Positions 46,642 to 56,862 of a DNA stretch of 64,000 bases are shown piece after piece; position 1 is the first letter of the stretch; every line of letters starts with the position of its first letter. The stretch lies in the NCBI RefSeq assembly GCF_002214605.1, contig NZ_CP015193.1, forward strand, positions 1 through 64,000, given 5' to 3'. A model generated the notes under the pieces. It had not been told where the DNA came from and did no database searches. It saw only the letters and a list, made by a program, of their open reading frames with translations. Position numbers and translations under genes: made by a program. Origin of the DNA: Thermococcus chitonophagus. Its GTDB lineage: Archaea; Methanobacteriota_B; Thermococci; Thermococcales; Thermococcaceae.

Positions 46642-47875
46642 GCTTTACCACCTTCATAGTTATCTTATCCTCAGCCTTCGATATTTCTTTAGCCCTTAGC
46701 TTAATTCTAAGCATCTCCGCAGGTTTTACTACTGGAAGCTTGATCTTTTTGCCTATTTCAACAAATTCAACTACTACATCCTCCATCGGCCTTGCAACCC
46801 TAGCGTATATCCATACATCCCTCTCACCGCTTAGATAGTGGGGGGCAAGTAGCCTAATGTTCTCTCCTTTCACAAGCCTTATCCACCTTTTACTTGGGAT
46901 TCCCCCGTTTTCTATGAACTCCTTAGCACCTTCAGCGGCCAACTCTCCTTGCTCCGCAACGTAATCCACTAGATCGTTTATGAGGAGAGCATTTCCAGCC
47001 ACGAAGATCCCAGGAACTGAAGTCTCCAGCCTGTCATTGACGATAGGCCCGCCAGTCGAGGGATCAATTACAACACCAATTTCAGTTAGAAGCTTGACGT
47101 TCGGTATTAACCCGGCAGAAATTACCAGTGTGTCGGCCTCTATCCAAAATTCCGTTCCTGAGATTTCCCTTAAGTTTTCATCGACCTTAACAACCTTGAT
47201 CTTTTCAACCCTACCCCTTCCCCTGACTTCAACGACCTTGTGACTTAAATAGAGAGGTATGTTGAAGTCTTTTAGGATCATTATGTTTCTGGCCAAACCC
47301 CCAGGATAAGGCATCAGCTCTATAACGGCCTTTACCTTCGCCCCTTCTAGCGAAAACCTCCTCGCCATTATCAATCCGACATCGCCAGACCCAACTATCA
47401 CTATCTCCTTACCCGGCATTATGCCGTAGATGTCCATTAAAGTCTGAGCCTCTCCGGCCGTGTAAATCCCAGCAACCCTGTCCCCAACGATTCCTATCTC
47501 AAAAGCGTGCCTCTCTCTAGCTCCTGCAGTGTATATTATCGTTTTCGTTGAAACTTTTTGAACTCCTTCCGGGGATGTAAAGACGACAAACTTCTCTAAG
47601 TCAGAGTAGTTTATTATCTCAAGAACCCTCGCAGATGTCTTTACTTCAACTCCATCCAGCTTATTCATTAACCTGTAAGCGAATTCAGGCCCTGTAAGTT
47701 CCTCTTTGAAGTAGTGAATTCCAAAGCCAGGATGAATACACTGCAGAAGTATTCCACCAAGGTAATCATTGTCATCGAGTAGGAGAACCTTCAACCCGAG
47801 TTCCTTCGCCCTTATTGTAGCGGCCATTCCAGCGGGGCCTCCACCGATAACAACTACATCATACACTTCACTCAC
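46634..47875 (-). CDS. FAD/NAD(P)-dependent oxidoreductase (NADH oxidase-like) of the glycerol operon
   Basis: 413 aa. FAD site 'VVVIGGGPAGMAATIRAKELGLKVLLLDDN', NAD site 'IVIVGSGDVGLIMARR', 'GIFVAGNAL' near 295. This is a two-dinucleotide-binding flavoprotein related to sarcosine oxidase alpha and archaeal Nox. It would pass electrons from the GlpA-like subunit to an acceptor. Overlaps both neighbours by 8 nt, so it is a co-translated complex subunit. Confidence 0.88.
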   Translation of the reverse strand: MSEVYDVVVIGGGPAGMAATIRAKELGLKVLLLDDNDYLGGILLQCIHPGFGIHYFKEELTGPEFAYRLMNKLDGVEVKTSARVLEIINYSDLEKFVVFTSPEGVQKVSTKTIIYTAGARERHAFEIGIVGDRVAGIYTAGEAQTLMDIYGIMPGKEIVIVGSGDVGLIMARRFSLEGAKVKAVIELMPYPGGLARNIMILKDFNIPLYLSHKVVEVRGRGRVEKIKVVKVDENLREISGTEFWIEADTLVISAGLIPNVKLLTEIGVVIDPSTGGPIVNDRLETSVPGIFVAGNALLINDLVDYVAEQGELAAEGAKEFIENGGIPSKRWIRLVKGENIRLLAPHYLSGERDVWIYARVARPMEDVVVEFVEIGKKIKLPVVKPAEMLRIKLRAKEISKAEDKITMKVVKHE

Positions 47876-49355
47876 CCCTTACGAGAACCTTAACATCCCC
47901 AATTCCTATCTCACTCCCCTTACCTTTCAGAGTGACTTCCCATGGGGAAACCCCATACTCTCTGGCAAGTATCTGAATTATCCTAGGCCTACAGAACGAA
48001 CCCTGGCAGGTTCCAGTCGTTGCTTTGGTTCTAAACTTTACTGAATCTATGCTTGGAGTTTTGACCCCTATGAACTTCATCCTCTCTACGGCCTCAAGGA
48101 TGTCTCCCTCACTGACCTTGTTACACCTACACACGATCTTTCCGTAAGCAGGATTCCTCTTCACGAGCTCGTTCACTTTCTCATAGCTTAAGGCAAAGAA
48201 GTGGGTAATCTCCCTTCTGTAGGGGTTCCACTTTTTCTTCTCAACTAGCTCAATCCCAAGATCTCTCTGAATTATCTCAGCAACTTCGTAAGCTATTGCA
48301 GGGGCGCTCGTTAGGCCAGGAGAGCGAATTCCAGCGACGTTTATGAAGCCCCAGACTTCCCCTTCAGCCTTTATTATGAAATCTCCACCCGTAGGCTCTG
48401 GTCTTAGACCTGCGAAGGTTCTTATTACCTTGCTCCTAGGAGGTAGCTGAGGCCAGAGCTTCTTCGCTCCCTTCCAGACCTCTTCAAGGCCTTCTCTCGT
48501 CGTTGCGGTATTCTCCTTCTCTTCGGGGGGCAAATCCTGGGCATTCGGCCCTATCATTAGATGTCCAGAAATTTCTGTCGTGACAACGATCCCCTTGCTT
48601 ATTGGGGTCGGCGTCGGAAAGAGAACTCTTTTCGGCCCAGGAATTCCTTCGTCAAATATCCAGTATTCACCCTTCCTGGGGTGAATTTCAAAGTAGTCTA
48701 CGCCAGCCATCCTCGCGATTTCATCGGCATAAAGGCCGGCAGCATTGATTATTATATCAGCCTCTACGAAGCCATTATTGGTCTCTACACCCCTAACCTC
48801 TCCGTTCTCAACCTTTATTCCCCTAACTTCAGTTTCTAAATGAGTCTTAACACCGTTAGCTACAGCATTCTCCACGATCGCTATTACAGCAGGAATTGGA
48901 CCTATCTGTCCAACTATCGGAACCCACAAGGCGCCAAGGGCCTCCCTAGTTAACCCAGGCTCAAGTTTAAAGAGCTCATCCTTGTCAACAATTCTCATTT
49001 CCGGAACTCCATTTCTGATTCCCCTCTCCAAGAGAACTTCGAGCTCCTTGAAATCTTCATCCTTTAAGGCAACTATCAATGCCCCATTCCAGACATGAGG
49101 GATCTCAAGTTCTTTAACCCACTGATGCCAAAGCCTATTCCCCCTAATGCAAAGCTTGGCTCTCATTGGGTATTTGTCGGGATCATCATCGTAGCCTCCA
49201 TGGATTATTGCAGTGTTGGCCTTGCTAACTCCCCAACCCACATCTGGGTTCTTGTCTATTAGATGAACCTCGAGGTTCTCGTACTTGCTCAGAACTCTAG
49301 CAATGCTCGCTCCGGTAATTCCGGCCCCAATAATTGCGACCTTTACCTTGTCCAT
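47868..49355 (-). CDS. glpA: GlpA-type glycerol 3-phosphate dehydrogenase
   Basis: 495 aa. FAD-dependent DAO fold: 'KVAIIGAGITGASIARVLSKYENLEVHLIDKN', then the substrate domain and a C-terminal BFD-like [2Fe-2S] module 'GKIVCRCNKVSEGDILEAVER ... TGTCQGSFCRPRI'. It oxidises glycerol 3-phosphate to dihydroxyacetone phosphate, which TIM then uses. ATG abuts the glpK stop. Together with the two following genes it probably forms one complex. Confidence 0.9.
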   Translation of the reverse strand: MDKVKVAIIGAGITGASIARVLSKYENLEVHLIDKNPDVGWGVSKANTAIIHGGYDDDPDKYPMRAKLCIRGNRLWHQWVKELEIPHVWNGALIVALKDEDFKELEVLLERGIRNGVPEMRIVDKDELFKLEPGLTREALGALWVPIVGQIGPIPAVIAIVENAVANGVKTHLETEVRGIKVENGEVRGVETNNGFVEADIIINAAGLYADEIARMAGVDYFEIHPRKGEYWIFDEGIPGPKRVLFPTPTPISKGIVVTTEISGHLMIGPNAQDLPPEEKENTATTREGLEEVWKGAKKLWPQLPPRSKVIRTFAGLRPEPTGGDFIIKAEGEVWGFINVAGIRSPGLTSAPAIAYEVAEIIQRDLGIELVEKKKWNPYRREITHFFALSYEKVNELVKRNPAYGKIVCRCNKVSEGDILEAVERMKFIGVKTPSIDSVKFRTKATTGTCQGSFCRPRIIQILAREYGVSPWEVTLKGKGSEIGIGDVKVLVRGE

Positions 49356-50834
49356 TCACAACACCTCATCAACTATCTTTGCCCATCCTAAAGCCCTCTT
49401 TACGGCCTCTTTCCATCCTCTATAGAGCTTTTCCCTAGTTTTTTCGTCTAGTTTGGGCTCAAAAACCCTCTCAACTTTCCAAAGTTCAGCTATCTCCTTC
49501 AAATCGTTCCAGAAGTCCACAGCCAAACCGGCAAGGTACGCTGCACCTAAGGCGGTAGTTTCCTTAACTACCGGCCTCACAACCCTCCTCCCTAGAATAT
49601 CTGCCTGGAACTGCATCAAGAAGTTGTTAGCCGTAGCTCCTCCATCTACTCTTAACTCCCTAACTTCAACAAGCTTTTCCATTTCCTCTATGACGTCCCT
49701 CGTTAAGTAGGCTATAGCTTCAAGTGTTGCCCTCGCAAGGTGTTCCCTTCCAGTCCCTCTCGTTATCCCAATTATCAGGCCTCTAGCAAACTGATCCCAG
49801 TAGGGGGCACCAAGCCCTACAAAGGCTGGAACGAAGTAAACTCCCTCATTGCTATCAAGCTTTTTAGCTAACTCCTCAGTCTCCGAGGCATGCTCAATTA
49901 TTTTTATTCCATCTCTCAGCCACTGAACGGCTGCCCCTGTTATGAATATGCTTCCCTCCAAGGCGTAGGTTACCTCCCCCTTAAGGCCCCAGGCTATAGT
50001 CGTTAGAAGGTTTTTAGAGTAGAGTAACTTTTTCCCAGTGTTTACGAGTATGAAATTCCCAGTTCCGTAAGTTGCTTTCACCATTCCTTCTTCGAATGCA
50101 GCCTGCCCAAATAAAGCAGCCTGCTGATCCCCAGCATCCCCGCTAACCGGAATTTCACGCCCCAGGAGCTTGGTGTAGCCATAAACTTCACTAGAATCTT
50201 TAACTTTGGGCAGAATATCCTGGGGAATTTTAAATATCTCAAGCAACTCCTCGTCCCACTCCAGCTTCTTAATATTGAAGAGCATGGTTCTTGAAGCGTT
50301 GGAGTAATCCGTTACATGCTCACCAGTCAGCTTGTATATGAGGAACGTATCGACGGTTCCAAAGTACACCTCTCCCCTTTCAGCCTTCTCTCTAAGACCA
50401 GGAACGTTATCAAGCAACCACCTTATTTTACTCGCGGAAAAGTATGCATCGGGAACTAAACCTGTCTTTTCTTTTATCAGATCTCCGTACTCCCTCTTTA
50501 TTTCTTCAATCATTTCAGCTGTTCTTCTGCACTGCCAAACTATGGCGTTATAAACGGGTTTTCCATTCTTATCCCAGATTATTGTGGTTTCCCTTTGATT
50601 TGTGATTCCTATTGCAACGATATCCTGAGGGGAAAGCTTGGCCTTTTCTATCGCAACCTTAATGGCCCTAACCTGAGCTTCCCATATCTCTTCTGGATTA
50701 TGTTCGACCCAACCAGGCTTTGGGTAATATTGGGAAAACTCAAACTGACCTAAGCCCAGAATATTACTCTCCCTATCGAACAGAATAGCCCTAGCTGATG
50801 TTGTTCCCTCGTCTAAGGCGAGAACCGCCTTCAT
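49356..50834 (-). CDS. glpK: Glycerol kinase
   Basis: 492 aa of the FGGY family. '[17 protein letters not shown]' (phosphate loop), '[30 protein letters not shown]' and '[15 protein letters not shown]' are diagnostic. It phosphorylates glycerol with ATP. First gene of the glpK - glpA - oxidoreductase - DUF1667 operon, all minus strand with overlaps or no gaps. Confidence 0.97.
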   Translation of the reverse strand: MKAVLALDEGTTSARAILFDRESNILGLGQFEFSQYYPKPGWVEHNPEEIWEAQVRAIKVAIEKAKLSPQDIVAIGITNQRETTIIWDKNGKPVYNAIVWQCRRTAEMIEEIKREYGDLIKEKTGLVPDAYFSASKIRWLLDNVPGLREKAERGEVYFGTVDTFLIYKLTGEHVTDYSNASRTMLFNIKKLEWDEELLEIFKIPQDILPKVKDSSEVYGYTKLLGREIPVSGDAGDQQAALFGQAAFEEGMVKATYGTGNFILVNTGKKLLYSKNLLTTIAWGLKGEVTYALEGSIFITGAAVQWLRDGIKIIEHASETEELAKKLDSNEGVYFVPAFVGLGAPYWDQFARGLIIGITRGTGREHLARATLEAIAYLTRDVIEEMEKLVEVRELRVDGGATANNFLMQFQADILGRRVVRPVVKETTALGAAYLAGLAVDFWNDLKEIAELWKVERVFEPKLDEKTREKLYRGWKEAVKRALGWAKIVDEVL

Positions 50835-50866
50835 GACACCACCTATTTTATTCCGGTATAACTCCT

Positions 50867-51538
50867 TTATAACTTTCTCTTAATTAACAGCGTCAGCGAG
50901 AGAACTACAGCTCCAAGTATGAACGAATCTTTAGCTGTATCCCTCCACATCTCAGGCCAATAGTACACCTTAGGGCTGACAAATAGCCGCACATAGGTGT
51001 AGTTTTCGCACAATCTCTCGCAAGCTTCTTTCTTAGCTTGAAGCGACTTAAGGGAATTGAGATCCCTCTCGTAATAATACCTACAGCACCCAGGAACCTC
51101 TGAAAGGTGCTCTTCTAGGAGCTTAATCTCCTTAGTGTAGTTGATCTCCTCACACCCAAGTCTATCAAACTCAAAGCCTACATTGAGATCTTTCAACTTA
51201 CTTATATCCTCATCATTATTAATTATCCCCTCAACAACTACTGGCCCAGGAGGTCCCCCAGATATTGTAAAGTTCACTAAGGAGGAATTTATGACAGATA
51301 TTAGTGCCCTGTAGTTTTCTTTTGTTATGGCAATATCAGCAGGTAAAGCATTGCAAGTCCTGTGAACATTCCCCTTCCCTCCAAGAGAAACAAGATTATT
51401 TATCAGTTCTTTACCCTCCCTATATTCACTCCTAGCCTTCCAGTAGGGATAGAGGAAGTGCACCGATATCAGGAGGAGTACCACAAAAACTATTACCATC
51501 TTTTTCTCATACTTTATAGACAAGGCAATTAACGCCAA
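50867..51538 (-). CDS. Membrane-anchored protein of unknown function
   Basis: 223 aa. A membrane helix near residues 14-30, an outer domain with five or so N-x-S/T sites and six cysteines ('GCCRYYY', 'CERLCENYT'), and a C-terminal helix near 205-218. No family recognised. It overlaps the upstream frameshifted gene by about 10 nt and lies between glpK and GDPD, perhaps part of the same region by chance. Confidence 0.6.
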   Translation of the reverse strand: MALIALSIKYEKKMVIVFVVLLLISVHFLYPYWKARSEYREGKELINNLVSLGGKGNVHRTCNALPADIAITKENYRALISVINSSLVNFTISGGPPGPVVVEGIINNDEDISKLKDLNVGFEFDRLGCEEINYTKEIKLLEEHLSEVPGCCRYYYERDLNSLKSLQAKKEACERLCENYTYVRLFVSPKVYYWPEMWRDTAKDSFILGAVVLSLTLLIKRKL

Positions 51539-52009
51539 GGAGAGACTCCAGAATACCGTATAGGCAGATTTAGGTCTTTAACTGGGACTTCCCTGGGGAT
51601 TGCATATAACCAAAATACGTACGTTGGGTTTTCGACAAGATTAGAACAATTCTTACAGCCTCTAATCTCCATCAAAAACTTTCTATATTCTTCAATTCCA
51701 GGCTTAGTGAAGTAGACCATACATCCTCTAAGCTGTTCTAAATCTTCTGGATATCTTGTATATACGATTCCAAAAAAGAAAGTTACCCTGAGAACTAACG
51801 TCATAGCTTTCAAGCTTGTTTAGTTCCTTAACAAAGTATTCAAAATCGGAGAAAAGGCATACCCCCGCCCCACCATCTATTGAGGTGCTTGGCCTTGTTC
51901 CTTTGCTTTCAATGTACTCCGGAAGGCGAGAGGGAGCTGTAGCCGGGAAGAAGATTCCAAAGATAAGGAGCAACAATGCAAACCAAACTAATACATCTTC
52001 AAACTTCAT
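51529..52009 (-). pseudogene. Short membrane-anchored protein, frameshifted in a T-run
   Basis: The first frame (ATG 52009) has an N-terminal membrane helix ('VWFALLLLIFGIFFP') and reads to '...SYDVSSQGNFLFW', stopping soon after. The second frame continues 'FFFGIVYTRYPEDLEQLRGCMVYFTKPG' to 51529. On the minus strand the join is at TTTCTTTTTTGG (about 51774-51785): removing one T gives N-F-L-F-G-I-V-Y-T-R-Y and a protein of about 160 aa. Function unknown. A homopolymer slip is likely, natural or technical. Confidence 0.65.
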
Positions 52010-52039
52010 GAAATTAAATTGCAGAGGAACTTTATAAAA

Positions 52040-52786
52040 TTATCTTAATCCCAATTTCTTGAGGTAATTAATCATATTCTCAACATCGTTAGCTATGACG
52101 ACCTCAAAGAGGCCTTTCATCTTGGCAAGGTTATCGTTCTGGTAGAATAGCTCATCGTTTTCAGTCCACAAGACAACTTTAAGGCCTAACGAGCGGGCCC
52201 ACTTTATTGCTTCTACCGTTCTCTTGAAGCCTATTATTGGAATCGCCTCCATAGGAACGTTTACAGACCATAGATTGAGCTCCTCTTTTAGCTGAGGTAT
52301 CTTTGGGACTATCTCCTCATTGTCTATGAGTAACCCCATTGTAGTTTCACTATCCAGCTCTCTGTACCTCTTTAGGGCCTCTACCTCAAATGAGGACACC
52401 ATAAACCTTTCAGGATTGTTTTTTCGTATTACCTCATAAACCTTCTCAACGGCATCAACATCCTTAATTTCCACGTTAATTAAGGCATCTTTTGGCAGGG
52501 CTTTAACGGCCTCTTCCAGCGTTGGAATTCTCTGCCCCATCCCCAAATCTGCCTTCTTCAGCTCTTCAATCGTCATGTCCTTCTGTCTTCCCCTCATATT
52601 GCTCGTCCTGTCTATGGTTTCATCATGCATGATTATTGCTTCACCGTCCTTGGTTAGCCACACGTCAAATTCTACACCATCCGCCCCACTCTCTATTGCC
52701 TTCTGGAAGGCTAGTAGGGTGTTCTCTGGGTACTTACCAATCCAGCCCCTATGGCCTAGGACTATAACCTTCTCCCTCTCCCACAT
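52040..52786 (-). CDS. ugpQ: Glycerophosphodiester phosphodiesterase
   Basis: 248 aa. '[53 protein letters not shown]' holds the catalytic His pair and metal-binding Glu/Asp of GDPD. It releases glycerol 3-phosphate from glycerophosphodiesters, which the glp genes 3 kb away can oxidise. No signal peptide, so cytoplasmic. Divergent from the MFS genes. Confidence 0.93.
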   Translation of the reverse strand: MWEREKVIVLGHRGWIGKYPENTLLAFQKAIESGADGVEFDVWLTKDGEAIIMHDETIDRTSNMRGRQKDMTIEELKKADLGMGQRIPTLEEAVKALPKDALINVEIKDVDAVEKVYEVIRKNNPERFMVSSFEVEALKRYRELDSETTMGLLIDNEEIVPKIPQLKEELNLWSVNVPMEAIPIIGFKRTVEAIKWARSLGLKVVLWTENDELFYQNDNLAKMKGLFEVVIANDVENMINYLKKLGLR

Positions 52787-52857
52787 AATACTTCCCTAAT
52801 ATAACGACTGCACCCAAAGGTTAAACCTATTTCTTTGAAAGAGCTTAGATGTTGACG

Positions 52858-52893
52858 ATTGTCCAACAATTTTCGAGACAATTTTTATAAACA
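52858..52893 (+). promoter_or_regulatory. Promoter with ATTGT-CCA-ACAAT palindrome before the MFS operon
   Basis: ATTGTCCAACAAT at 52858-52870 is a 5+5 bp inverted repeat; it lies just upstream of a TATA (AATTTTTATAAAC at about 52880-52892) for the MFS gene, with start near 52915. Suggests a repressor or activator site. Confidence 0.45.
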
Positions 52894-52941
52894 TTGATGA
52901 ACATATTTAGTCACCCTGACAAATTCTCTGGAGGTGGAGAG

Positions 52942-54273
52942 ATGAGTCAAGGAAAGTTCAAGTACTCAATGATATTTCTCCTCGGCTTCGGATTCTTCGG
53001 AATAAGCATAATATGGGCCTTATACAACGCGTATGTTCCAATATTCCTTCAGGACACGTTCCACCTTAGCAAAACTGTTACAGGCTTTATAATGACCATA
53101 GACAACCTCTTCGCAGTCCTACTCCTGCCGTTCCTTGGAGCCTTAAGTGACATGACGCGAACGAGACTTGGAAGGAGAAAACCCTACATTCTCTTGGGAG
53201 CTCCCTCAGCTGCCTTAATGTTCGCCCTAATACCCGTCGCTAGAAGATACGAGAACTTAGCTCTCTTCATGGGAACGATAATCTTCATGAACTTCTTCAT
53301 GGCCCTCTTCAGGTCACCAGTAATTGCCTTCATGCCAGACATAACGCCCAGCGAGAAGAGAAGTCAGGCAAATGGAATAATAAACTTCATGGGCGGTTTA
53401 GGGGCACTTCTCGCGTATTTTGGTGGTAAAGTCTTGTATGATATGAATTACGCCTATCCCTTCTATTTCGGAGCATTGATAATGCTGATAGCAAATCTTT
53501 TGGTTGTGATATTCGTCCCCGAGCCGGAACAATACAGAGTTCCTGGGGCAAAGCTTGATATCAGGAAGATACTAAGAGAAACGACAAAGAAGAGCTTCGG
53601 GGAGCTCAAGGAGAACCTAAAGGATGTCTTCGCGAGTAAAGAGAAGAGCCTCCTAGCGATACTGCTTGCGATATTTTTCTGGTTCATAGCCTTTAACTCC
53701 CTAGAAACTTTCTTCACAAGCTACGCTAAGTACCATCTAGGCATAGAGGAGAGCACTGGAGCGTTCATGCTCGGAGTGTTCAGCCTGAGCTTTATGCTCT
53801 TCGCGATTCCGGCAGGATTCATTGGAGCAAGGTTGGGGAGGAGGAGAACAATAAGCCTGGGCCTCCTGATAACCACCGCAATAGTCTTGGTGGCCTTTTA
53901 CATAGGAGAAACTTCAAAGCCTGCAAGTAGCTCCCTGAGCGATCCAGTAGTTATGAGCTTCATGGGCCTCTTCTTTGTTGGGGGGATTGGATGGGCTATG
54001 ATAAACGTCAACTCCCTCCCCATGGTCGTTGACATGACAACGGAAGAGAAGCTCGGTGGTTATACTGGGTTATACTACTTCTTCAGCCAAGCTGCAAACT
54101 TAGTTGCTCCCCCGCTTTCAGGAGCATTCATAGACATCGCAGGCTACAAGACTTTACTACCATTTGCCGCGGTATTCTTCTTGCTGGCCTTGATAACGAT
54201 GAGGTTCGTGAGAAGGGGTGACATCGTGAAGACCAAGCTTGAGGCTCACGAATACATTCCCGATTTAGACTGA
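52942..54273 (+). CDS. MFS transporter (GPH/SLC45-like), first of two
   Basis: 443 aa from ATG 52942, which has GGAGGTGG upstream; an ATG 16 codons earlier lies near the expected transcript start. Twelve membrane helices. MFS loop motif 'GALSDMTRTRLGRRKPYILLGA' between helices 2 and 3 is the glycoside-pentoside-hexuronide type. Followed 10 bp later by a related MFS gene. Substrate could be a sugar, a polyol or a glycerol ester given the GDPD and hydrolase neighbours. Confidence 0.85.
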   Translation: MSQGKFKYSMIFLLGFGFFGISIIWALYNAYVPIFLQDTFHLSKTVTGFIMTIDNLFAVLLLPFLGALSDMTRTRLGRRKPYILLGAPSAALMFALIPVARRYENLALFMGTIIFMNFFMALFRSPVIAFMPDITPSEKRSQANGIINFMGGLGALLAYFGGKVLYDMNYAYPFYFGALIMLIANLLVVIFVPEPEQYRVPGAKLDIRKILRETTKKSFGELKENLKDVFASKEKSLLAILLAIFFWFIAFNSLETFFTSYAKYHLGIEESTGAFMLGVFSLSFMLFAIPAGFIGARLGRRRTISLGLLITTAIVLVAFYIGETSKPASSSLSDPVVMSFMGLFFVGGIGWAMINVNSLPMVVDMTTEEKLGGYTGLYYFFSQAANLVAPPLSGAFIDIAGYKTLLPFAAVFFLLALITMRFVRRGDIVKTKLEAHEYIPDLD

Positions 54274-54283
54274 GGTGGTAAGA

Positions 54284-55573
54284 ATGAAGAAGTTCAGCTG
54301 GAAGGTAGTCTTGGGATTGGCTCTATTGGGGTTCAGCAGGAGCGTTGGATGGGCCCTCAACAAAGGACTTTCATTCCCGCTCCTCACAAGCTACTCAAGA
54401 TCTGCATTCATCAAAGGAACGATACTCGCAAGCGAGGGAATAATCGGCTTAATTATTCCGCCACTCCTTGGGTACTATAGCGACACTCTGAAATCAAGAT
54501 ACGGAAGGAGAAGGCCATTCATCATGGCAGGAGGCCTATTGGCGGGCATAGCTGCCTTGATGATCTACACAGCGTACTCTTTTGGTGTCCCACTTGCAGG
54601 ATTCGCCCTAACCCTCGCCTTCTTCTACCTCTCAATGCACCTCTACACGGCACAGTTCAGGGCATTAATGCCCGATACAATTGAAAGCGGGCAGAGAGGA
54701 AAGGCAAGTGGTGTAATAACGCTCTTTGAGTGGGCAGGGAATTTATTCCTCTTCGGCCTCGCGGGTTACCTAATTGCCAAAGCAGTAGCAGTAACAGGAG
54801 GAGAAGGGATAAAGGCGCTAGCCCAAACCCCATACCTCAAGATACCGTTCATAATAACCGCGATATTCTTAATAGGCGCCGCGTTATTCGTGTACTTCAT
54901 CATTAGAGAACCAAAAGCCCCTGAAATTGAAGAAAACGAGGGATTATTCGAGTATCTCAAAAGCATAGTTGAGAACAGGGACTTCCTTAAGTTCTACGCG
55001 GCCCAAACGCTGTGGTGGATGAGCTTCGAGTTCATAGCTATATTCCTCTACGGAATACTTGCGTACATCCTCTACGGCTCAGCGAGCGAGGCAAACGTCA
55101 AGGCGGTAACGTCCCTTGGGTTAATGTTAATGGCCCTCTTCAACGTAACAGTCCTAATAGGAGCGCTCCCAGGGGGAATAATCTACGACAAGCTTGGGAG
55201 GAGGCTTAGCATAATCTTAGGAGGAATCATCTTTGCTCTACCCCAGCTGTGGGGCTGGTTCATAAGCTCGAGGACTGAGATAATAATAGCCCTAGCCATT
55301 GCTGGAATTGGATGGGGCATTTTAATGGCAGCATCCTACCCCGTCATAGGAGATCTATTGACTAAGTTCGAAAGGGAGGCTTTCACAGGGAGATATTATG
55401 GCTTCTTCGAGGCCACAAGGTCACTACCAGTTCTCCTTGCCGGAGTCATTGGAGGGGCTATAGTTGACTTAGCAGGAGAGAACTACAGAATACTGTTCCC
55501 AATTGGAGCCTTACTAGTGTTAATGGCAATGCCTATGATCTGGATGATGAAGAACTTGGAGGTGGAAAAATGA
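54284..55573 (+). CDS. MFS transporter (GPH/SLC45-like), second of two
   Basis: 429 aa from ATG 54284 (GAGGTGG upstream). Twelve helices; 'LLGYYSDTLKSRYGRRRPFIMAGGL' corresponds to the same loop motif as its neighbour, so the two are paralogues. Its stop overlaps the hydrolase start by 4 nt (ATGA). The two carriers may form a pair or serve different substrates. Confidence 0.85.
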   Translation: MKKFSWKVVLGLALLGFSRSVGWALNKGLSFPLLTSYSRSAFIKGTILASEGIIGLIIPPLLGYYSDTLKSRYGRRRPFIMAGGLLAGIAALMIYTAYSFGVPLAGFALTLAFFYLSMHLYTAQFRALMPDTIESGQRGKASGVITLFEWAGNLFLFGLAGYLIAKAVAVTGGEGIKALAQTPYLKIPFIITAIFLIGAALFVYFIIREPKAPEIEENEGLFEYLKSIVENRDFLKFYAAQTLWWMSFEFIAIFLYGILAYILYGSASEANVKAVTSLGLMLMALFNVTVLIGALPGGIIYDKLGRRLSIILGGIIFALPQLWGWFISSRTEIIIALAIAGIGWGILMAASYPVIGDLLTKFEREAFTGRYYGFFEATRSLPVLLAGVIGGAIVDLAGENYRILFPIGALLVLMAMPMIWMMKNLEVEK

Positions 55574-56424
55574 TAGTTGCAATAATTCTGTTTATCATCT
55601 TCGCACTTTTGGCATTTTCAGCGTTCGTGGGCTATAAGATGGTCACCCCTCCGAGGCAGAAAGGCCAGTGGACACCCAAAGATTTCGGCTACGAGTACGA
55701 TGAGGTGACTATAGAGACGAGAGATGGACTTAAGCTCAAGGGCTGGTGGATCAATCAGGAAGGGGATAGAACGGTAATCCTGCTCCACGGCTATACGGCA
55801 AGCAAGTGGAATGAAACTTACATAAAACCCGCCCTAAAGTTCCTCCTTGATGCCGGCTTCAACGTTCTCCTCTTCGATTTCAGGGCGCACGGAGAGAGCG
55901 AAGGTAACAGAACAACCGTTGGAGATAAGGAGCTCATAGACTTAATTTCAGCCGTTGATTGGCTTGAGAGGAAGGGGGTAAAGAGGGTTGGAGTCGTTGG
56001 ATTTTCAATGGGTGCAATAGTTACGATAAGGGGACTTGGTGAAGATGAGAGGATAGCGTGCGGTGTTGCAGACAGTCCACCAATATACATGGATAAGACG
56101 GGAGCCAGAGGATTGAAGTACTTTGCAAACCTACCCGAATTCCTTTATCCCCTGGTAAAGCCATTCACCCTCATTTTCAGTGGAGGTAGGGTTGTGAACG
56201 TCATAGAGTACGCAGATAGGATCAGGAAGCCACTTCTGCTAATAGCGGGCAAAAAGGATCCGCTCGTGAAAGTCGAGGAAGTCAAGGAGTTTTACGAGAG
56301 AAACAAGAGGATTAACGAAAGGGTTGAACTGTGGATCACGGAAGCTCCACACGTGAGGACTATAGTAGAAAATCCAGAGGGGTGGAAGGAGAGAGTTATG
56401 GACTTCTTAAACAGGCATTTTTAA
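55570..56424 (+). CDS. Membrane-anchored alpha/beta hydrolase
   Basis: 284 aa. N-terminal membrane helix (about 2-22), then a hydrolase domain with oxyanion 'HGYTASKW', nucleophile G-F-S-M-G-A (Ser), Asp in 'GKKDPLV' and His in 'APHVRT'. Carboxylesterase/monoacylglycerol-lipase type of this COG1073-like family. Coupled to the second MFS gene. It may hydrolyse esters during or before transport; inference. Confidence 0.85.
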   Translation: MIVAIILFIIFALLAFSAFVGYKMVTPPRQKGQWTPKDFGYEYDEVTIETRDGLKLKGWWINQEGDRTVILLHGYTASKWNETYIKPALKFLLDAGFNVLLFDFRAHGESEGNRTTVGDKELIDLISAVDWLERKGVKRVGVVGFSMGAIVTIRGLGEDERIACGVADSPPIYMDKTGARGLKYFANLPEFLYPLVKPFTLIFSGGRVVNVIEYADRIRKPLLLIAGKKDPLVKVEEVKEFYERNKRINERVELWITEAPHVRTIVENPEGWKERVMDFLNRHF

Positions 56425-56436
56425 ATTTTTCAATTT

Positions 56437-56862
56437 TTAAGGGACAACATCAAATCCATGTATTCTAAAGTCATTATCAAACGTAAATGCTTTCCTGAGC
56501 TTTAAACGTTCCATAATGGCAAAACTTAGTGAGTCAACAATGTCAATACCTTTCTGATCAAGATACCTAAAGAATATCTCCCAAGCCCTTTCCCAGTCTT
56601 CTTCAGTTTCCTTCTCGAAATGTATAAACTTGCTCGAGATCAAAGCTTGATAATGCTCCATCGCAACAGTCTTATTATAATGTTTGGACAAACCATTAAG
56701 ATATTCAGCAAGAACAGGTCTTGATAGAACAAAGATGCTTCCACTTCTTACTGCATTTTCAAAGTAATTAATGGCCTTCTCGTGATTTTCATCCCTGCTA
56801 TTGAAAAGGGCTATTATGGCACTTGTGTCTAGATAAACAATGTCTGGCTTTATTCTGGCCAT
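56437..56862 (-). CDS. vapC: VapC toxin, PIN-domain ribonuclease
   Basis: 141 aa with a complete PIN active site: Asp in 'VYLDTSAIIALF', Glu in 'VLAEYLNGL', Asp in 'GIDIVDSLSFAIMERL' and 'FTFDNDFRIHGF'. Sequence-specific RNase typical of archaeal VapC. Its start overlaps vapB by 13 nt. Unlike the pair at 5.7-6.4 kb this one looks fully functional. Confidence 0.9.
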   Translation of the reverse strand: MARIKPDIVYLDTSAIIALFNSRDENHEKAINYFENAVRSGSIFVLSRPVLAEYLNGLSKHYNKTVAMEHYQALISSKFIHFEKETEEDWERAWEIFFRYLDQKGIDIVDSLSFAIMERLKLRKAFTFDNDFRIHGFDVVP

